A stretch of 64,000 nucleotides of DNA, from assembly GCA_036852015.1 (NCBI GenBank), contig JAANDG010000101.1:124001-188000 (forward strand), in the 5' to 3' direction. The notes beneath the pieces are model-generated. The model searched no databases. It was not told where the DNA came from and saw only the letters and a list, made by a program, of their open reading frames with translations. Source of the stretch: Pelodera strongyloides. Its lineage: Eukaryota > Nematoda > Chromadorea > Rhabditida > Rhabditidae. This document shows positions 47,343 through 57,426 of this stretch, in pieces; within the stretch, counting starts at the first letter, position 1; the number at the start of each line of letters is the position of its first letter. A program made the position numbers and the translations under genes.

Positions 47343-48391
47343 AACCGATATTAAAAGGTACATGGACGATATTGCCATTTTCTATAATGATCATAATATT
47401 CTTTCCGCGGTGTGTAATATATATCCCAACTCCTTAACTCTAGAACCCGCCAATACCTCCACAAAAGAAGCAGCTTTCCTCGATTTATACTTAAAAAGAA
47501 CTAACGATATATGGACCGTTAATATGTATAATAAGACAGACGATTACACCTTCGATGTTATTCGGTTTCCTATGTTTGACAGTAATATTAGTATCAAAAT
47601 CAAAATTAGTTGTATTATTGGCGAGATAATCCGAATTAATCGATGCACATCTACTATAGATTTCTTCAAATCCAAGGTTACGCAATTCGTTTATAAACTT
47701 ATCTCTAACAAATACCCTAAACCTATTATTTTGAGTACCATTAGCAAAGTACTGCACAAATATCCCATCATTACTCATAAATATGACCTTACCTTAAAGC
47801 ATATGCTAAAATGGTTGCATTCAATTTGAGATTGCTATCAATGTCGCTATGTTCTTTACTTCACAGATAGGTTAGCTAGGATCAATATACTCTACGCACA
47901 TAGTACGGGAGGGCCATGCCTTGTACCTACAGATGTCACTGCATGTCTATCGCTCTCTTCTGTCTCGCACTCTATAATACTAGCACTACCAAATACATCC
48001 TTACCAAGACTTACAATTACAATGCCATTCATACCATTTCTTCTAAGTATTCTAATTTTATTCTTATTTACCATTATTCTAAATTCTAAAATAGCACTCT
48101 AGTATAATTTCACTATATTATTTATTAGTTAATACTCTCAAAATTAGTGTACAATTTCTACTTTATATTAATTTAGTTTAAGAATTTCAATTGCGGCATC
48201 ACACTGATGATGGCCCCTCCGCAATTGTAAATCCCGTCTGTGGCTTAGGGGCCGAAACGGGTTGTCAAGCTCGAGCTTGATATTGAATTTTATTGCTTCA
48301 GTTTATTTATATATTTATTATCATAATTTTATTTATTTTTTCTAATATAGTTCTCATATTATTATCCATTTATTGTTTCTTTGATTTATTG
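47343..48391 (+). pseudogene. 5'-truncated upstream copy (pseudo-LTR) with partial RT
   Basis: Begins inside the RT at AACCGATATTAAAAGGTACA and is almost identical to 52160-53207, differing by a few bases (for example an indel around 48055). It encodes the YMDD motif and the thumb region to the stop at 47827-47829. It then continues through the 3' untranslated region with the hammerhead-like motif to TTTGATTTATTG. The unrelated upstream sequence fits 5' truncation. Confidence 0.88.
48188..48266 (+). ncRNA. Hammerhead-ribozyme-like motif, upstream repeat
   Basis: CTGATGA (48204-48210) and GAAA (48254-48257) are linked by a perfect 7-bp stem (GGCCCCT 48212-48218 with AGGGGCC 48247-48253). Inside that stem's loop lies CCCGTCTGTG (48233-48242). 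CCCGT pairs with ACGGG directly after GAA, and TGTG pairs with CACA directly before CTGATGA, so it looks like a hammerhead substrate with GUC at the cleavage position. A 9-bp hairpin CAATTGCGG / CCGCAATTG (48188-48227) encloses the CTGATGA arm. One extra U separates CTGATGA from stem II. Hammerheads are known in Penelope-like elements; this strand order is unusual. Confidence 0.6.
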
Positions 48392-48591
48392 CATATCGAA
48401 CTTTGAGTTGCAGATACAGGAGGATTAATTTCCCCGTTCGCAACAAAAAGTTCAGAGTACCATATCCTTATTTAACTCTTCTCAGGTATTATTTTTGTTT
48501 TTTTCGTTATTCTCTTTCAGCCCCACTTATAGTAGAGTACTTCTCTATTGTTCGTTTTATTTGTACTCCACAGCTTATACTTATTTGTACT

Positions 48592-49012
48592 GTCGTCCTC
48601 CGGGATGACGATGTCCTCGTGGCATCTACACCTTGTCGTCCTCTGGGATGACGATGTCCTCGTGGCATCTACACCTTGTCGTCCTCCGGGATGACGATGT
48701 CCTCGTGGCATCTACACCTTGTCGTCCTCCGGGATGACGATGTCCTTGTGGCATCTACACCTTGTCGTCCTCCGGGATGACGATGTCCTCGTGGCATCTA
48801 CACCTTGTCGTCCTCCGGGATGACGATGTCCTTGTGGCATCTACACCTTGTCGTCCTCCGGGATGACGATGTCCTTGTGGCATCTACACCTTGTCGTCCT
48901 CCCGGGATGACGATGTCCTCGTGGCATCTACACCTTGTCGTCCCTCCGGGATGACGATGTCCTCGTGAAATCTACACCTTGTCGTCCTCCGGGATGACGA
49001 TGTCCTTAGGGA
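48592..49012. repeat. Minisatellite, 43-bp unit, in the retroelement leader
   Basis: About 10 tandem copies with a 43-bp period (GTCGTCCTCC at 48592 and 48635), core GTCGTCCTCCGGGATGACGA then TGTCCTCGTGGCATCTACAC. Units contain the short palindrome CGTC-GACG-like halves. The period is not a multiple of three, so it is non-coding. Confidence 0.93.
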
Positions 49013-49320
49013 CATTTTTTACTCATTTGCATATCCTTCGGGATATCATTGTCTTTTAATTTAAGTTATAATAATATTGTTTTTTTCCTAATAGATTATT
49101 TGTTATATTTTATTCATATTTTTTATCCAATTTTCAATTTTTTGTTTCATATATTCAAAATGTTTCACTGAATTATTATCACAGTTGTTATTTTCCATTT
49201 CAATTTACCTATACTTCATTTACAACTTTTGTAATTCCATATTTTTCTCAGACCTTTTTCCTACCAGACCGGCATATACCCCTCTAAAGTCATTGTCTTT
49301 TTTTTTTTCATATACCCCCT

Positions 49321-49428
<108 letters not shown>

Positions 49429-49844
49429 CAAATTTCATTCCCTTAAACGTAATACCTGTGGCGTGACCTAAGACGTAGCTCTAGGTCTTACAGTATTTAC
49501 TACAAACTTAGTAATTAATTTAAATAATAGTATGAAGCTTTAATTTTGTTTGGATACGTTATTGGCTATCAGTTCTTGCTTCACCCGGTACTATGAGGGC
49601 TAGTGGACTATCAGTTTTACCTTATTTTTCTAAAAATAACATTACTACCACATTCCTTGTAGGAACCCCCTTCATAGTAATGCTAGTAAATATGGGAGTG
49701 GCATGAAGGTACGGTTCCCGAGGACCCTCGTACCAACGTGGCAGAGGTTTTTTAATCTCTACTTCGCCATGTGAGGTTCCGAGAGGAGTCGAAGTGTCCT
49801 CCCGACTAGCTTACTCCTAAGGTCGAGGGCGGCCGAACGGAGGA

Positions 49845-50960
49845 ATGTTATGCCCTGCTAACAAATCAGAATACTATTGTCTCAACAACTTTACTTCCCA
49901 AAAGCTTGGTCGTAATCTTATAATTACCTCTTTGGAAGGTACTAAAGAAGATGGAACTAAATGTAACAACATTCGTTGTAGAATATGTCCCATTATTTCA
50001 TTTGAAGGTATTGTTTATAGCAGTTCCACTAAATATTCTAGTTACACTTACTGTACTAAGAATTCCAATTGCGAAAGCAAGGGAATTATATACTGTATTT
50101 CTTGTGGTAAATGCGGTATTCAATATGTTGGTGAATCTAAGCGTACTCTTAAGGCCCGATTTAGTCAACACCGATATAATATAAAGAAAGAGTCTAAAAC
50201 AGCAATTTTGTATAAGCACTTTGCTGACTGTCAATCGGGATGTCAAGATAAAACATTCTCAATTCACATTCTGGACAGCCTTTCTGAAAACCAGGATACA
50301 AGTATTCGTAGAAATAAAGAATTATTTTGGATTAAACTTTTGAATACGGCTCATCCTTATGGACTCAATGATCAAATTAAGGGTTATGGACTGATCAGTG
50401 ATAATGACAGAATCAGCCTTGGTAACAAAAACATGCCCTATTTTTCTCTCAAGGTAATTAGACCCCCAAAAAACCGAGGTAAAAGAAATAAACGTATTAA
50501 AAATTCTACTCAATTTACAATTCCTGACTTGTCCAAGCCTATAGACTATAAGGAAATTACTAAACTAAATAACACTCTACCGCTAAAGATTAAAAAATAT
50601 CTTATCAATAAATATTTTTCAGCTGAATGTAGTAAACAAAGTAAACTAAATATTGAAGCACTTTGTGGTAAGATCAGCATGTCCCAAGATCATACCCGAT
50701 ACAGTCAACCCCCTAAAAAACCAGATTTTACCGTTACTATTCCATATATTGAATTCATAAATGAAAAATGCAACTTACAATATAAAATAAAAACAAAATT
50801 AAACGTCTTTTTCAAATCAATAATATCCCTCTTTCTCTTCTACCTAAGATTGCGTTCAGATATCAATATAATACACCCCTTGGTCCCTCTCTTTTCAACT
50901 ATAAGGCATTTGTGTCTCCACAGGCAGTATATCGAAGAATTATCAGTGCAATTGTCTTAA
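49845..50960 (+). pseudogene. GIY-YIG endonuclease part of the Penelope-like element
   Basis: Encodes the target-cleaving endonuclease. The 371-codon frame starts at the first ATG after the leader. A Cys-rich segment (C40, C45, C48, C70, C76, C84, C87, C90) precedes and overlaps the GIY-YIG core: GIIY (80-83), QYVG (93-96), the conserved Arg/His block (RFSQHR 105-110), Glu159 as the likely metal ligand, and Asn175. The last ~50 codons lose family likeness: translation of another frame from about 50810 continues a plausible linker, so a frameshift lies near there. N-terminal placement and the Cys-rich linker are typical of Naiad elements. Confidence 0.85.
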
Positions 50961-50989
50961 ATACCTGCAGTATTGTTCCGCAAAAGAAA

Positions 50990-52646
50990 TAATTACTCAT
51001 GATGGTTCTCAACATATAATCACCGGTAATAGTGAAATATTCAAAGAATTTTATCCTAAAGCTTCTGAGCTTTTAGGCAAAGGTACAAAATTTAGGGAAC
51101 CTTTCAGAAAGGAAAAAATTCAAAGTCTACTAAAAGTTTCTATGGATAACTTGACTACAAGTCTTTCCAGACATTTACAAAAAGCAAACATAATCGCACC
51201 AGATTACTCTTTCCTATATAACCAAGCTACAAACTACAAACTTAAATTTAATAGTGCAAATAATTGTCAAATAGCACATGAGCTCCGTAAGCTTAAACAA
51301 GACTTTATATTAACATGCGTAGATAAGGCCTCTGCAAATTTCTGTTTTTCATGTCCAATCCTGTATTCATTTCATATCTTTAAAGAATTAGGTATCACAC
51401 AAGTTCCTAAGGATAACGCACGTGTTGCAGAAATTCGCGGTAATGACACATATCAACCTTACAGTATTGAACCCCCTGAAGCTATTGTATCACGCCATAT
51501 CCAATATTGTAAGATCTTAGGTATTGAATGCTCTGATATTGATTCGAATCTTCCAATTATATATGGCATACCCAAATTACATAAACCCACAGTAAAAATG
51601 CGATTCATAACAGCAGCCAAAAACAGCTCACTTAAAACTCTTTCCGTAATGCTTCAAAAAGCTTTAAAACATTTCAAAACGCATTTTCGAAACTATTGTA
51701 AGGCTGCAGGAACTGGAATGAAAATAAGTTGCGTTATTTTTCGATCGATAATTCTCTTTCTGTGACCTGCACCGCGAGTCTCAACAAATATCAAAACGTA
51801 AAGATTATGGATTTTACTAGTTTATTCACTAATTTACCACATAACTGTGTTCTCGATAACATCTTCCATCTTATTGATATTTGTTTTAAAAATGCTAATA
51901 AAGATTATCTTAATATTGGGTACAATAAGTGCTTTTATTCTGACACTTACGGTAAAAATTGCTACTCGAAAAGTGAACTCATTAACGTTATTAGCTATAT
52001 TGTTAAAAACAGCTTTCTGATTTTTCGTAATAAGGTATTTCATCAAATTAAAGGTGTACCACAAGGAGGGAATGCTTCTCCTTTACTAGCAGATTTGACT
52101 CTCTCAATGATTGAGTTCAAGTATCTTAAAATACCCGCTAATGTTCAAATCTCCTTTAAAACCGATATTAAAAGGTACATGGACGATATTGCCATTTTCT
52201 ATAATGATCATAATATTCTTTCCGCGGTGTGTAATATATATCCCAACTCCTTAACTCTAGAACCCGCCAATACCTCCACAAAAGAAGCAGCTTTCCTCGA
52301 TTTATACTTAAAAAGAACTAACGATATATGGACCGTTAATATGTATAATAAGACAGACGATTACACCTTCGATGTTATTCGGTTTCCTATGTTTGACAGT
52401 AATATTAGTATCAAAATCAAAATTAGTTGTATTATTGGCGAGATAATCCGAATTAATCGATGCACATCTACTATAGATTTCTTCAAATCCAAGGTTACGC
52501 AATTCGTTTATAAACTTATCTCTAACAAATACCCTAAACCTATTATTTTGAGTACCATTAGCAAAGTACTGCACAAATATCCCATCATTACTCATAAATA
52601 TGACCTTACCTTAAAGCATATGCTAAAATGGTTGCATTCAATTTGA
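50990..52646 (+). pseudogene. Reverse transcriptase part of the Penelope-like element
   Basis: Copies element RNA into DNA. The coding potential switches frames at about 50985 and again at about 51700-51720, after which 51729-52646 is open. RT motifs: IMDFTSLFTNLPH (motif A Asp), GVPQGGNASPLLADL (motif B), RYMDD (motif C), FLDLYL (motif D) and a thumb-like C-terminus ending TLKHMLKWLHSI. The YMDD box replaces the YADD more usual in Penelope-like RTs. The frameshifts make this copy non-functional unless they are sequencing errors. Confidence 0.88.
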
Positions 52647-53002
52647 GATTGCTATCAATGTCGCTATGTTCTTTACTTCACAGATAGGTTAGCTAGGATC
52701 AATATACTCTACGCACATAGTACGGGAGGGCCATGCCTTGTACCTACAGATGTCACTGCATGTCTATCGCTCTCTTCTGTCTCGCACTCTATAATACTAG
52801 CACTACCAAATACATCCTTACCAAGACTTACAATTACAATGCCATTCATACCATTTCTTCTAAGTATTCTAATTTTTCTTATTTTACCATTATTCTAAAT
52901 TCTAAAATAGCACTCTAGTATAATTTCACTATATTATTTATTAGTTAATACTCTCAAAATTAGTGTACAATTTCTACTTTATATTAATTTAGTTAAGAAT
53001 TT

Positions 53003-53081
53003 CAATTGCGGCATCACACTGATGATGGCCCCTCCGCAATTGTAAATCCCGTCTGTGGCTTAGGGGCCGAAACGGGTTGTC
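53003..53081 (+). ncRNA. Hammerhead-ribozyme-like motif, downstream repeat
   Basis: Identical in its pairing elements to the motif at 48188-48266: CTGATGA 53019-53025, stem II GGCCCCT with AGGGGCC 53062-53068, GAAA 53069-53072, candidate substrate CCCGTC (53048-53053) followed by TGTG. The two motifs flank the full-length unit, the position at which hammerheads of Penelope-like elements are expected. Confidence 0.6.
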
Positions 53082-53210
53082 AAGCTCGAGCTTGATATTG
53101 AATTTTATTGCTTCAGTTTATTTATATATTTATTATCATAATTTTTATTTATTTTTTCTAATATAGTTCTCATATTATTATCCATTTATTGTTTCTTTGA
53201 TTTATTGTAA

Positions 53211-53452
53211 TCTTATTATATAAAGTAAAAGAGTTTAGATGTTTGTCACCAAATCCGCAACGAAATCCATACCATACTACGTTTCAATTATTTGGGATAA
53301 GCAGTAAAAATTTGGCAAACCAAAATAAACGAAATGTTCATTCCATTAATTACTGACCATATGTTTCAGACGTTCCATATAAGTATTACACCTTTTTTGA
53401 AGTATTACCTGTGCAGCATTTAAAGACGCCTCAGGCGGCGATTGCCTTCTGG
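53211..53452 (+). mobile_element. Short non-autonomous Helitron, copy 3
   Basis: Starts TCTTATTATATAAAG after A (53210), only 3 bp beyond the 3' end of the retroelement. It ends with the hairpin CGCC-TCA-GGCG, a short spacer and CTGG. The base after CTGG is A rather than the expected T. Its 242 bp hold no coding sequence. Confidence 0.8.
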
Positions 53453-53925
53453 AATAGTTATAGAGTTATAGTGGTCTCGTTTCAGACTTCCTGGTACCTG
53501 ACGGAGTCATGGAGAATTTGATGGAAGGAAATGTACGTCATCGGACTTTGGACATGTGCGGACGTGCGCTACTCCACAGGTGGAGGAGGGAATGAAGACA
53601 TATATGGCAACATATCCTACCATGGGACACATCGACTAATGCAGGTAGGACTAATCCAATATCACGTTTCCATATATTTCCCACCAAGTCATTTATTGGT
53701 GTGGTTGTGTGGATGAAAGAGTATGTTCCCATCTCCCATGGGGGGGGGGTGACAGAAAGGCAGGTATTACGCAAATCCTCGATTCCTTGAGACGGGTACT
53801 GAAGTCGGCTTGGGTATTTACTTTAATTTTGAGTAGCATACGAACCTTAAATATTTCGCATGTGATTGAAGAGAGATAATGGGTGTACATGTACGTCGAG
53901 AAATCGATAATGCATCTTAATACAT
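53453..53925. other. Non-coding gap
   Basis: No recognised gene; a 78-codon - strand frame (53538-53774) and others lack recognisable domains. Confidence 0.35.
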
Positions 53926-54008
53926 GGGTGACGTCACAGACCCCGCCACCCATGAGTCATTTCTATGACATCATCATGACGTCACCATGACGTCATCATG
54001 ACATCATT
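53926..54008. promoter_or_regulatory. Cluster of CRE-like TGACGTCA palindromes
   Basis: Within about 80 bp there are three TGACGTCA-type sites (around 53932, 53977 and 53988) and three near-matches (TGAGTCA, TGACATCA). TGACGTCA is the consensus for CREB/ATF bZIP factors. Part of the cluster is a short tandem repeat (ATCATGACGTCACC-like), so it may have arisen by repeat slippage rather than selection. Confidence 0.5.
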
Positions 54009-54116
54009 GTTTACTCACACACATACTATTACTATTACACACATTATTACTATTACTACTACCGTACACAGCCTAATTGGTAGTGGTAGAGCGCAATTAT
54101 TTAGACATGACCGCAA

Positions 54117-54510
54117 GACGATGGCCGGGTGTTGGATTCGAACCCGCGGCCTCTCGCGCGATAAACCCACCCGCTTAGCCACTTGGCCAATTGGGCTTTC
54201 ATGCCTAGGCGTCTTGGGTTGGATATATCCAGTGCGAGTTATCACACAAAAACATGCAGCGCATGGGGTTGGAACCCGCGACCTCTCGCGCCACAAAGCC
54301 ACCCGCTTAGCCACTTGGCCAATTGGACTTTCTTGCCAGGGCGTCTTGGGTTGGATATGTATCCGGCGCCCCGCCATCACACAAAAACATGCAGCGCATG
54401 GGGTTGGAACCCGCGACCTCTCGCGCCACAAAGCCACCCGCTTAGCCACTTGGCCAATTGGACTTTCGTGCCAGGGCGTCTTGGGTTGGATATGTATCCG
54501 ACACGGTATC
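54117..54510 (-). repeat. Three tandem tRNA-derived units
   Basis: Three copies of a ~135-bp unit (AACATGCAGC at 54251 and 54386). Read on the - strand each has GGCCAAGTGGCTAAGCGGGT (A-box-like D arm) and GCGGGTTCGAATCC or GCGGGTTCCAACCC (B box and T arm), like a degenerate tRNA-Ser/Leu head, followed by a tRNA-unrelated tail. This is the structure of a tandemly amplified SINE or tRNA relic. Acceptor stems do not close, so functional tRNAs are unlikely. Confidence 0.72.
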
Positions 54511-54836
54511 CTACATAAATATGTAATGCAGTGGACTCGAACCCTAGCTTTTTTTTTTTGATAGCTGTATGTTGCTACAATTAAGAAAAAAAGGGTACGT
54601 AAATAGCAACCGTTTATTTAACCAACACCTCCGCTTTTTCCAAAAGGTATAGCTGTTCCGTTTACAAGCGTAGTTGGAAGCTGAGGTGTGTGGGTCTAAT
54701 GCTAATGTATCATGTAAAAAAAAAAAAAAGTTTCCATATCGTTCAAAATTGTTTAGTATTTATCGATCGTAAATTATCTGAACTTCGCGTCAAATGTGTT
54801 CCTTTTGAACAACGTTCAATGCGCTAGTCTATGTTT
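54511..54836. other. Non-coding gap
   Basis: Contains short poly(T) (54549-) and poly(A) (54716-) tracts; no gene recognised. Confidence 0.4.
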
Positions 54837-54975
54837 ATTCTGACGTTTATTGTTGATAATTTTATTACTTCAATTTTTATAATTTTATATATATTCATTA
54901 TACATAAAATAAAAATCTCTAATATAATTCTCATATTATTATCCATTTATTGTTTCTTTGTTTCATTGCTTAAAC
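54837..54975 (+). mobile_element. 5'-truncated 3' tail of the Penelope-like element
   Basis: The last ~90 bp (TCTCATATTATTATCCATTT then ATTGTTTCTTTG) match the 3' end of the element at 47343-53207; the upstream part is diverged. A third truncated insertion of the family. Confidence 0.7.
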
Positions 54976-55507
54976 AGCTTGTTGTTAGGACCTTGTTAAT
55001 AGGTTTGTTCGACGTAAGATATAATATTTGATGTATTTCTTAATTCATTTGATATACATTTTATCGCATTTATTTCAATTGAAGCAAAAGATAAAAGTAA
55101 GCATAACTTAAAATACAACATTTACACATTGGAAACTGGTTACAGTCACTAATATTTGTTATCTAATAATAATATATTTACCTCGTTTATGACCGAATAT
55201 ACGAAGGAGAGAGAAGAAGGGTGTTTTGATTAATATCTCAAATGAATTGGCGCCCGTAAATATGTTCAGTTTTCTCCAACAATCAATTATACTCGAAGTA
55301 AAACGACAAATTAGTAATGACCGTCACTCTCTAAATAACGACAAAATTCCAGTAGCATGTACAAACATAGAAACACAATCATTGAAGCACAGGCAACAGT
55401 AGACATATCAGTGAAAATGCAAAAATATGTTAAAAGAATGAAATTTTCAATTGAAGACCTTATTTCACTTTGCAACATTTCAATTGAAGATCTTATTTCA
55501 CATTGAC
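54976..55507. other. Left flank of the Maverick gene block
   Basis: AT-rich. The left terminal inverted repeat of the Maverick should be here or slightly upstream, but it cannot be placed without the right end. A two-copy repeat (TTTCAATTGAAGA-CTTATTTCAC at 55449 and 55487) lies just after the stop of the - strand gene. Confidence 0.4.
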
Positions 55508-56537
55508 TTACTGAGCATCATAGAAGTTCTTTGCAACAAGCATCTTAAAGTGGGCAACCGAGCTGATTCTGTTAAACTTCACACATGAATGACACAAAGG
55601 GATGCATAGAGTCTGGTGCTCGCCGTTCGATCCGGCAAAGCACTCAAGCTTAGCGCAGTCATCACACACATAAAGAGTGATGGTCTGCTGAGCCATCGGC
55701 ATCTCAGCCGACAGCATTCCAGCCTTTGGGTCAGTTTCGCTGACAGGGTTAAAGCCAGATACAAAACCTTGCATTTTAGGGGACAAAGGAAATTTATATC
55801 CCGATGCGTTCTTCAACACAATGTTAAAAAAATAGGCACACGAGGTCGTTCGGTTAAGGCTAACACAGGCGTTGCACAGTGGAACTTCGTATATTTGCAA
55901 AGGGTGCCTTTTTGCGCTGGTGTCTACAACACCAGTGAGCTTTGCGCAAGCGTTGCAAACTCTGAGCGTGATCGTTTTTGCCGATTTGGGCATGTACCGA
56001 GGCTCTAATTTAGCCATTGGGTCCGTGGAACTCACGACGGTGTACTCCTTAAGTGCCTGCTCCAACTTGCTGTCCATTTCTGTAGCAACGGGCACCTAAA
56101 TAATTAGAATCTAGGGGAGGCAGGTGGGAATAATTTTCCAAAGAATCAGTACAGACAACTAACGAAAATACCTCCAATAAACAGGTTACCTGCAACTATC
56201 AAATAAATAAAGCTATAACTATACACGTCAAGATTTCAATGTTAATATTAACTTACATTCTTCCGTGACGCTTCGGCCTGTGAATCATTCTTTTTCTTCG
56301 ATGGTGTACTATCACTATCGGAAGCGTGTCCATCAGCATGGGTTGCCTAAATGATTAATGCTTTAAAGATTCTAAAGAATTAATGTGTAATACAGAGAAA
56401 AAAAACCACGTCTCGCCACAGTGGCTATTAACACCAACATAGCTATCAACAGCAAGTTTCAGCTTTTAAAGATTTCAACTTACATTTGACACATCGCTTT
56501 TCGACATTTGCTTTCTCTTTAGTGCGACTTCAGACAT
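55508..56537 (-). CDS. Spliced Cys-rich protein with duplicated zinc-ribbon-like unit
   Basis: Function unknown. Three exons on the - strand: 56537-56484, 56346-56257, 56095-55508; all GT-AG, phase 0, 243 residues. The N-terminus is basic and Ser-rich (KKKNDS, low complexity, possible nuclear signal). The last exon has two related ~85-residue repeats. Each begins TITL-VC-xx-C-AKL, continues to PLC-xx-C-V-x-NR and ends in a hydrophobic A-F-x-x-xV-x-KN, i.e. two CxxC pairs per repeat that probably bind zinc. It is divergently placed from the virion genes at the left end of the Maverick. Introns of 137 and 161 bp are unusual for a viral-type gene and suggest host-like expression or capture from a host. 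The exon 3 start was set by the TTTAG acceptor, not by an ATG. Confidence 0.78.
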
Positions 56538-56699
56538 GCTAAAAAAAAATAGTATTGTCGAATAAGTATCCGTAATTAAATTACAATGTTGACGAACTAG
56601 AAATATACTTTATTGAATTGTAGTTAACTTAATAAAAAAAACTAGTAGTCTAGGTATTAATTATATACATATATATAAATACATAATATAATACAAACA

Positions 56700-56921
56700 A
56701 TGTATAAAGACAAATGGTTTATAGAAAAGAAAATGCTCCTCTGCATTGAAGACATAGAAAGTGCTCTGAGAAGCTCCACGCTCCACCCATTGCAATCGCA
56801 ACCAATTAGCTGTGAGGTTTCAAAACACTCATGTAATCTGCTATCTTTGATGAATATAAACCAATCAACATTACAACATAGATGGGAAATGTTATGGGAA
56901 CAACTCTGCTATCGGGGTTAA
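56700..56921 (+). CDS. Small open frame of unknown function
   Basis: 73 codons from ATG to TAA between the two spliced Maverick genes. The peptide (starts MYKDKWFIEKKM) has mixed composition, four Cys and no recognisable domain. It could be real or chance. Confidence 0.3.
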   Translation: MYKDKWFIEKKMLLCIEDIESALRSSTLHPLQSQPISCEVSKHSCNLLSLMNINQSTLQHRWEMLWEQLCYRG

Positions 56922-56996
56922 TTAAATCAGATTGAAAAAAAAATTGTATTTTCTATATATTTATATATGCTCAACGCATAGGGGTTTACAATAATC

Positions 56997-57426
56997 ATGT
57001 CCTATACCAATAAGAAACACATATCACCAGACGGGACGCGCTACGACTACAACCATGTGCAGGTGATCTTCCATTTTCATTTGTATATAGCTATGAAGTT
57101 GAAGTCAACCTTAATCATTCACTGAATAACTGTAGATTATTAAGTCGTTCAACATACCTACGCCACCACCTCCTCCTCCTCCTCCTCCTCCTCCTCCTCC
57201 TCCACAGCAGCAGCAGCATCAGCAGCAGCAGCAGCATAAGCATCAGCAAAAACAGTCTTCTAATGATGTTGATGCATTTTTCGACGATTTCTTTGGTGGG
57301 GCGATAGATAAGGAGAAAACAGAAGCTAAGCTCTCGAACAAGGAAAAACCAACTCAACCGATAGTCTACAACTTCCGTATTTCAAAGGGGTCGTCACCCG
57401 TTTTTTTATTTTTATCCTCCAGCTAG
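56997..57426 (+). CDS. Two-exon polyproline/polyglutamine protein
   Basis: Exons 56997-57062 and 57136-57426 with a 73-bp GT-AG intron, phase 0, 118 residues. Exon 1 starts MSYTNKKHISPDGTRYDYNH. Exon 2 encodes a run of about 13 Pro (CCT repeat, 57160-57201), then Gln/His-rich sequence (CAG repeat), an acidic aromatic patch DVDAFFDDFF, a Lys/Glu-rich segment and a hydrophobic tail. The DDFF-type patch next to a Gln-rich stretch resembles a transcription-activation region, which is inference from composition only. The second exon has no ATG of its own. It lies upstream of the virion operon on the same strand. No family recognised. Confidence 0.62.

Noticed and set aside
48264..48266. GTC after GAAACGGGTT as the canonical hammerhead cleavage site
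   Set aside because: It would give a minimal 2-bp stem III but no pairing between the following bases (AAGCTC) and the bases before CTGATGA, so stem I is missing; the GTC at 48236-48238 fits both arms.
52308..52595. 95-codon - strand frame (and its copy at 47491-47778)
   Set aside because: Exact antisense shadow of the reverse transcriptase coding region.
53998..54561. 187-codon frame with repeated WIRTRGLSRDK-like peptides
   Set aside because: Translation of the three tandem tRNA-derived units; the period of 135 bp is a multiple of three, which keeps the frame open without coding meaning.
57115..57357. 80-codon - strand frame with poly-Leu and poly-Arg
   Set aside because: Antisense of the CCT and CAG repeats in exon 2 of the polyPro/polyGln gene.
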